34,783 nt of DNA from Azoarcus sp. (GTDB lineage Bacteria; Pseudomonadota; Gammaproteobacteria; Burkholderiales; Rhodocyclaceae), in the NCBI GenBank assembly GCA_031257305.1, contig JAIRPB010000141.1, forward strand, positions 1 to 34,783. The letters run 5' to 3'. The position numbers and the translations under genes are program-made. Numbering within the stretch: position 1 is the first letter of the stretch; every line of letters begins with the position of its first letter. The notes under the pieces were generated by a model. It searched no databases. It worked only from the letters and a program-made list of their open reading frames with translations, and was not told the origin of the DNA. Shown piece after piece: positions 29,658 through 34,783 of this stretch.

Positions 29658-29863
29658 CTACAAAAACCCAAATTGAAATGGCTGTTCGGCAACCTTAGCC
29701 GAATCACCGCACAGTTCTTTCAGCGTTTGCCCGCTCGCGGCCTGTGATGCCCGCAGGCAAGCCCTTTCTGCCAAACGGACATATTCCGGCACAAGCTCTA
29801 GGCCGATGTAACGTGAGCTTTTCGATACGTTCAATGTCGTCAAACGACAATTCATCTATGTTT
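29658..29863 (-). pseudogene. Candidate remnant of a DNA methyltransferase C-terminus between hisA and hisF
   Basis: ORF 29658..29855 contains SSRYIGLELVPEYVRLAERACLRA, like the C-terminal (R/K)(Y/F)IG(I/L)E(L/I)xPEYxxxA motif of DNA methylases; the alternate frame just upstream reads [19 protein letters not shown], suggesting one frameshifted reading frame. Confidence 0.4.
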
Positions 29864-30625
29864 TCAATAAGGCACATCGCTGCCTTTTGCCGCGAGTTGG
29901 TCGGCTTTGGCCTGCGCCTCGGCGAAATTGAGCGTTCCTTCGTAAATGGCGCGTCCGGTAATTGCCGCCGTTACGCCTTCGTCTTCGATGGCGCACAGGG
30001 CTTCGATGTCGGCTAGGTTTGCGACGCCGCCGCTGGCAATGACCGGGATATGAAGCGCCTGCGCCAGACGCACCGTGGCTTCGATATTGACGCCAGAGAG
30101 CATGCCGTCGCGCCCGATGTCGGTGTAAATCACCGCTTCAACGCCGTAATCCTCAAATTTTTTCGCAAGGTCGACCACATCGTGGCCTGTGACTTTTGAC
30201 CAGCCGTCAACAGCTACTTTGCCGTCACGCGCATCTAGCCCGACGATGATGTGTCCCGGGAACGCGCCGCATGCATCGTGCAGTAAGCCCGGATGCTTCA
30301 CGGCCGCCGTGCCGATGATGACGTAGCTGATGCCGCTGTCGAGATACATTTCGATGGTATCCAAATCGCGGATGCCGCCGCCTAACTGCACGGGAATGTC
30401 GTCGCCCACTTCCTCGACGATGGCGCGGATGGCTTTGCCGTTGACGGGTTTGCCCGCAAACGCGCCGTTGAGATCGACGAGGTGCAGACGCCGTGCCCCC
30501 TGTTCAATCCAATGGCGCGCCATGTCGGCGGGCGCTTCTGAAAATACCGTGGCCTCGTTCATTTCGCCTTGCTTGAGGCGGACACAATGGCCGTCCTTGA
30601 GGTCTATAGCAGGAATGAGCAACAT
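29864..30625 (-). CDS. hisA: 1-(5-phosphoribosyl)-5-[(5-phosphoribosylamino)methylideneamino]imidazole-4-carboxamide isomerase
   Basis: [60 protein letters not shown]. Confidence 0.97.
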   Translation of the reverse strand: MLLIPAIDLKDGHCVRLKQGEMNEATVFSEAPADMARHWIEQGARRLHLVDLNGAFAGKPVNGKAIRAIVEEVGDDIPVQLGGGIRDLDTIEMYLDSGISYVIIGTAAVKHPGLLHDACGAFPGHIIVGLDARDGKVAVDGWSKVTGHDVVDLAKKFEDYGVEAVIYTDIGRDGMLSGVNIEATVRLAQALHIPVIASGGVANLADIEALCAIEDEGVTAAITGRAIYEGTLNFAEAQAKADQLAAKGSDVPY

Positions 30626-30669
30626 ACTGGAACTAAGGAATTGGACAGTGCAGAAGGGGGAAGCGCGTT

Positions 30670-31302
30670 TCAGGGAACCCAGCGGATGAAATTCGACAAC
30701 AGGCGTAAACCCATGTGGGCGCTTTTTTCGGGGTGAAACTGAACCGCAAAGATATTAGCCCTCCCCACGGCACTGGTAAAGCGGACGCCATAATTTGTTT
30801 CAGATGCAATCAGGGCAGAATTGGCAGGTTGGGCATAAAAACTGTGCACGAAATAAAAACGGCTCCCGTCAGGAATGCCTTCCCAAAGCGGGTGGGACTG
30901 CCGCTGATGGACTTCGTTCCAGCCCATGTGCGGCACTTTAAGGCACATGCCCGCCGCGTCGCGCATGTCGGGGAAACGCGCCACGTTGCCTTCAAACACT
31001 TGCAGTCCCGGCACGTCGCCCTCGTCGCTATGTTCAAACAGCATTTGCAGGCCAATGCAGATGCCCAGAAACGGCTTGGACGCTGCCGCGCTTAGCACGG
31101 CGGCGCGCAAGCCGCGTTGGTCGAGTTCGCGCATGCAGTCGGGCATTGCCCCTTGGCCGGGAAAAATAACCCGGTCGGCGGCGGCAACCCGTGACGGTTC
31201 GGCAGTTACTTCTACTCGGAATTGCGGCGCAACGTGCTCAATGGCTTTGGCAACCGAACGCAGATTACCCATGCCGTAATCAATGATAGCGACCGTGCTC
31301 AT
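30670..31302 (-). CDS. hisH: Imidazole glycerol phosphate synthase subunit HisH
   Basis: [21 protein letters not shown]...[17 protein letters not shown]...[20 protein letters not shown]...[22 protein letters not shown]. Confidence 0.97.
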   Translation of the reverse strand: MSTVAIIDYGMGNLRSVAKAIEHVAPQFRVEVTAEPSRVAAADRVIFPGQGAMPDCMRELDQRGLRAAVLSAAASKPFLGICIGLQMLFEHSDEGDVPGLQVFEGNVARFPDMRDAAGMCLKVPHMGWNEVHQRQSHPLWEGIPDGSRFYFVHSFYAQPANSALIASETNYGVRFTSAVGRANIFAVQFHPEKSAHMGLRLLSNFIRWVP

Positions 31303-31352
31303 TTTTCAATTTTTTGCTGGGGCAGCGCCCTGCCGCCCAAAGTGGCTGTGTT

Positions 31353-31940
31353 TCAAAGGATGCCTTTGGTGGAAGGCACCACGCCCGCCGCACGCTCATC
31401 GCGCTCCACCGCCATGCGCAGCGCACGGCCAAACGCTTTGAAAACGGTTTCGCATTGGTGGTGCGCGTTGTCCCCGCGAAGGTTATCGATATGTAGCGTC
31501 ACCCCGGCGTGATTGACAAAACCTTGGAAAAACTCACGGGCAAGGTCTACGTCAAACCCGCCCACGCGCTCCCGGGCAAAATCAACGGAATAGAAAAGCC
31601 CGGGCCTGCCGGAAAGGTCTATCACCGCCCTTGAGAGCGATTCATCCAGCGGGACATAAGCATGCCCATAACGGCGCACGCCTTTTTTATCGCCCACCGC
31701 TTGGGAAAACGCCTGACCTAGCGCAATGCCAATATCTTCAACCGAATGATGGTCGTCGATATGGATGTCGCCCTCGCAATGTATGTCAAGGTCAATAAAA
31801 CCATGCCTTGAGACTTGGTCAAGCATATGGTCGAGAAACGGCACGCCCGTATCGAGTTTTGCCTGTCCCGTGCCGTCTAATTCGATACGCACCGAAATAC
31901 GGGTTTCAGCGGTTTGCCGGGTGAGGTTGGCCTGACGCAT
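31353..31940 (-). CDS. hisB: Imidazoleglycerol-phosphate dehydratase
   Basis: [77 protein letters not shown]; 195 aa from internal start. Confidence 0.96.
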   Translation of the reverse strand: MRQANLTRQTAETRISVRIELDGTGQAKLDTGVPFLDHMLDQVSRHGFIDLDIHCEGDIHIDDHHSVEDIGIALGQAFSQAVGDKKGVRRYGHAYVPLDESLSRAVIDLSGRPGLFYSVDFARERVGGFDVDLAREFFQGFVNHAGVTLHIDNLRGDNAHHQCETVFKAFGRALRMAVERDERAAGVVPSTKGIL

Positions 31941-32034
31941 ATTGAATGAACGGGCTGTAGAAGATGAAAAAAACCCCGCCATGATACCATCACCCGTTAT
32001 CTGTCTCTCTTTTTTGGATTCACATCATTTCCCC

Positions 32035-33126
32035 ATGAGCCATTACTGGAGCGCCGTCACCCACGGCCTCACGCCCTACGTTCCGGGCGAACAGCCCGCG
32101 TTTGACCGTCCCGTTAAACTCAACACAAACGAAAACCCTTACGGCCCTTCCCCCCGTGCGCTGGAAGCTATCCGGGCGGCCACTGCCGATACGTTGCGGC
32201 TCTACCCCGACCCAGACGCCAAAGCACTCAAAGCCGCGCTGGCAAAACGCTATGCGGTAGAACCGGCACAAGTGTTTGTAGGCAACGGCTCCGACGAGGT
32301 GCTGGCACACGCTTTTATCGGTTTGCTCAAACATGACCGCCCATTGTGGATGCCGGATATTACCTACAGCTTTTATCCCGTCTATTGCGGTCTTTATGGC
32401 ATTGAATACCGCCAGATTCCGTTAGATAACGATTTCTTTCTCCGCCCGGAAGATTATTTTCCCAATAAAAAAAACCGTGCGGGCGCCATCATTTTTCCCA
32501 ACCCAAACGCCCCCACAGGACGATTACTAGAACGGGCTGATGTTGAACGTATCGTTGCCGCCAACCCAGAAGCCGTCGTGCTAGTAGATGAGGCTTACAT
32601 CGACTTTGCCGAAGAAGGCTCTAGCGCCGTGCCCCTTGTGGGCCAGCATCCCAACCTGCTGGTTGTCCACACGCTCTCAAAAAGCCGCGCGCTGGCCGGG
32701 TTGCGTGTGGGTTTTGCTATCGGGCATCCCGATTTAATCGCCGGCCTAGAACGCATCAAAAACAGCTTTAACTCGTACCCCCTCGACCGTTTAGCCCTCG
32801 CCGGCGCAATCGCATCGGTGGAAGACGAAACATGGTTCCAGTCAAACCGCCGCAAAATCATCGCCTCCCGTGTGGCGCTCATCCCACAGTTACAGGCGCT
32901 CGGTTTTGAGGTCCTGCCGTCGTCAGCCAATTTCGTTTTTGCCCGGCATCCCGGCCACGACGCGGCCAAACTCGCCGCAGACCTCCGCCAGCGCGCCATT
33001 ATCGTGCGCCATTTCAATATGCCAAGAATTTCGCAGTACCTGCGCATCTCTATCGGCTCTGACGAACAATGCACGGCGCTGATAACCCATTTAAGAGACA
33101 TTCTGGGCATGGACACATTGGAGTGA
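32035..33126 (+). CDS. hisC: Histidinol-phosphate aminotransferase
   Basis: [46 protein letters not shown]...[16 protein letters not shown]...[26 protein letters not shown]; divergent from hisB. Confidence 0.94.
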   Translation: MSHYWSAVTHGLTPYVPGEQPAFDRPVKLNTNENPYGPSPRALEAIRAATADTLRLYPDPDAKALKAALAKRYAVEPAQVFVGNGSDEVLAHAFIGLLKHDRPLWMPDITYSFYPVYCGLYGIEYRQIPLDNDFFLRPEDYFPNKKNRAGAIIFPNPNAPTGRLLERADVERIVAANPEAVVLVDEAYIDFAEEGSSAVPLVGQHPNLLVVHTLSKSRALAGLRVGFAIGHPDLIAGLERIKNSFNSYPLDRLALAGAIASVEDETWFQSNRRKIIASRVALIPQLQALGFEVLPSSANFVFARHPGHDAAKLAADLRQRAIIVRHFNMPRISQYLRISIGSDEQCTALITHLRDILGMDTLE

Positions 33127-33128
33127 CC

Positions 33129-33635
33129 ATGCCAAACCGCAAACAACTCTTCTTTCTCATTCTTTTTTTCGCCGTGGCCGGTTTTTTCTACTCCCGGCCC
33201 CATAACAAAGCGCCGCTTTCCGATGAAGAAGCCCTACAGGCCGTCCTTTTAGCCGTGGAAAGCCGCATTGCCCCGGATGCCCTGCCATTAGACCAAGCCA
33301 TTAAACAAGTTCGCGGTAACGGCGAATTAGTGCTGGTCAGTTTTGAGGACCCAAACTGCCCCTATTGCGCCGAACTTGACCAAAACATCTCGCGCATCAG
33401 CAACATCACCCATTACACCTTCCTGCTGCCCATCCTCTCGAAAGATTCAACCGTCAAATCCAAGCAAATCTGGTGCGCCCCAGACCCCGCCTCCGCTTGG
33501 AATAACTGGATGCTCAACCGCACCCCGCCCACAGGCCCCGGCGATTGCGACACCTCGGCGCTCGACCGCAATTTAAGGCTCAGAGAAAAACTCGGCATCC
33601 GGGGCGTCCCCTATCTGCTGCGGGTAGAATCCTGA
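33129..33635 (+). CDS. Membrane-anchored thioredoxin-fold protein, DsbC/DsbG catalytic-domain-like, short C-terminus
   Basis: N-terminal TM (LFFLILFFAVAGFFY), LVLVSFEDPNCPYCAELDQNI (CPYC), C-terminal LGIRGVPYLL (cis-Pro loop); ends soon after. Confidence 0.83.
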   Translation: MPNRKQLFFLILFFAVAGFFYSRPHNKAPLSDEEALQAVLLAVESRIAPDALPLDQAIKQVRGNGELVLVSFEDPNCPYCAELDQNISRISNITHYTFLLPILSKDSTVKSKQIWCAPDPASAWNNWMLNRTPPTGPGDCDTSALDRNLRLREKLGIRGVPYLLRVES

Positions 33636-33654
33636 TTCCCGATTCATAATTTTT

Positions 33655-33674
33655 CCCGGCCATGCCGGGGTTTT
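33655..33674 (+). terminator. Possible rho-independent terminator after the DsbC-like gene
   Basis: CCCGGCCATGCCGGGGTTTT hairpin with a short T run. Confidence 0.45.
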
Positions 33675-33710
33675 GCGCGAAGCGTAGTCGCGAAATCCAG
33701 AAAACCGCTC

Positions 33711-33732
33711 CTCTCCCAGAGGGAGAGGTTTT
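33711..33732 (+). terminator. Second terminator-like hairpin
   Basis: CTCTCCCAGAGGGAGAGGTTTTC; may instead be a dispersed repeat. Confidence 0.35.
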
Positions 33733-33922
33733 CAGGGGGACGCCCGCAGAGGGCGGGCGTGGCATTCATACCCAGACTGCCTACCAAGCGGCCCCCGTCT
33801 TTAATAAAGCCGTGAAAGTAGCAGCGGAACAGAATATTCCCAGCGCACGGGCGGTGAATGAAGAACCCAAAGCCCGCCTCCCCAGCAGCAAGCGCAAGCC
33901 GTCGTAACCCGTTTCATCCCCG

Positions 33923-34240
33923 CTCCGAGCACGATGAACGGCACTCTGAGCACGGTGAACGGCACTCCGAGCCGGGAAATCCCCTCTCAAAGAATCGGCA
34001 TGCCCTTCTTTTTGCGGGAAGTTTCCCCTGAAAAGCGGGAAAGTTCCGGCTCAGAGCACGGACATCGCCGCTCTGAGCGCGGTAAACGGCGCTCCGGGCC
34101 AGGAAAAGACCTCCCTCAGAGCGAGGAACACCGCGCTCCGGGTCGGGAAGTCCGCACTCCGAGCACGGTGAACGGTGCTCCGGGCCAGGAAGTCCTCTCT
34201 CAGAGCGCGGTAAACGGCGCGCTGAGCCGGGGGGGCGGCA
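33923..34240. repeat. Degenerate 21-bp tandem repeat array, about 15 phased units, two alternating subtypes
   Basis: Unit starts read at 33923, 33944, 33965, 33986, (34007), 34028, 34050, 34071, 34092, 34115, 34136, 34157, 34178, 34199, 34220; subtype A e.g. CTCCGAGCACGGTGAACGGTG, subtype B e.g. CTCCGGGCCAGGAAGTCCTCT. Confidence 0.9.
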
Positions 34241-34311
34241 CGTAACCCCTTGTATCTAACGAGCCAGATATATGGAATAGTTCCCATACCTGCCTAACCC
34301 AAATTATGGCA

Positions 34312-34403
34312 CGTCATTGCGAGAAGCGAAGCGACGAAGCAATCCAGGGTGGCTGGAATAGCAGCATGGTTTGCTTCGCTATGCCCGCTATGGCGGGGCG
34401 TTA
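34312..34403. repeat. Dispersed imperfect inverted repeat of the CGTCATTGCGAG...GAAGCAATCC type
   Basis: CGTCATTGCGAGAAGCGAAGCGACGAAGCAATCCAG followed by a degenerate right arm GGTTTGCTTCGCTATGCCCGC. Confidence 0.75.
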
Positions 34404-34626
34404 TTTAATGGCTTGACGGCGGGGCGGGTTTTACGAAGAATTTTTTCTGTCGGCGATAAAGTTTTTTCGCGTACCAAACAGCATATTCTCACAGTCTGTT
34501 TCAATGATGTGCAGTTAAATAAAAGCAATTACGGTGATTGATGCCGGAAAGATTTAATGTGGCGACTGCATATTGGGCATCGGCCTGTTTGTTGGGAACA
34601 AGCTAGGCGTGCCGGGGGGAAACGGA

Positions 34627-34783
34627 ATGAGGACACTTCGCAAAATAAACGAATCCGTTTATGAAAAAGTCGTTGCCGCGCTGATTATGCTGACTATCGT
34701 AGTAGCGGTAATGTATTCGGGCTTGAGCTTTTATGCCATGCAGGGCGGCTTGCATAAAACAGTCAGGGAAGACCTTACGGTTA
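34627..34783 (+). CDS. N-terminus of a membrane receptor/sensor (possibly methyl-accepting chemotaxis protein), cut by right edge
   Basis: ATG at 34627: MRTLRKINESVYEKVVAALIMLTIVVAVMYSGLSFYAMQGGLHKTVREDLTV; one N-terminal TM, open at window end. Confidence 0.55.
   Translation, partial: MRTLRKINESVYEKVVAALIMLTIVVAVMYSGLSFYAMQGGLHKTVREDLTV

Noticed and set aside
33662-33907. 81-aa ORF with tail HTQTAYQAAPVFNKAVKVAAEQNIPSARAVNEEPKARLPSSKRKPS as a small gene
   Set aside because: It begins inside hairpin repeats and has no recognisable family; the tail could be a gene fragment, but evidence is insufficient.
33923-34240. CRISPR array
   Set aside because: Units are contiguous 21-bp repeats without unique spacers, and no cas genes are nearby.
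33934-34245. 103-aa plus-strand ORF (MNGTLSTVNGTPSREIPSQ...) and minus-strand ORFs over the 21-bp array as repeat proteins
   Set aside because: A 21-bp unit is a multiple of 3, so several frames stay open on both strands automatically; no ribosome-binding site or recognisable family, and phase slips are not codon-sized.
34430-34626. Sigma-28 (flagellar/chemotaxis) promoter upstream of the right-edge receptor
   Set aside because: CGGCGATAA resembles the -10 box but no acceptable TAAA -35 at proper spacing was seen.

Overview
The window is a GC-rich proteobacterial chromosome segment. By gene order it looks betaproteobacterial, which is inference only. Most of it is ordinary housekeeping content. 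In order: yqgE/algH (cut by the left edge), the type IV pilus Chp/Pil chemosensory operon (chpA/pilL, pilJ, pilI, pilH, pilG), thiE, hemL, an SH3-like exported protein, an SPFH/band-7 protein, a response regulator/histidine kinase pair, pssA, a DUF465/YdcH-like protein, greB, a SlyD-like PPIase, a fused oligopeptide ABC ATPase, the tatABC genes, a HIT protein, a his cluster (hisE,I,F,A,H,B with divergent hisC), a DsbC-like thiol protein, and the N-terminus of a membrane receptor at the right edge. The unusual signals sit at junctions between these genes. (1) A stand-alone HsdR_N-like PD-(D/E)xK protein (18415..19581) is bracketed by intact pssA and a 5'-truncated, internally deleted second copy of pssA, in the geometry expected from Campbell-type integration of a circle. 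(2) A solitary type III-like (beta-class) DNA methyltransferase has a strikingly AT-rich central recognition region, has no res partner, and is bracketed by short GGGGCG...CGCCCC palindromes. (3) About 15 phased copies of a 21-bp repeat (33923..34240) show A/B alternation and two perfect hairpins differing by a compensatory base pair. (4) A frameshifted fragment resembling a DNA methyltransferase C-terminus lies between hisA and hisF. (5) A dispersed CGTCATTGCGAG-type repeat lies near the right edge. I saw no CRISPR array, tRNA, rRNA or transposase gene. All family calls come from reading translated motifs; no database search was run.
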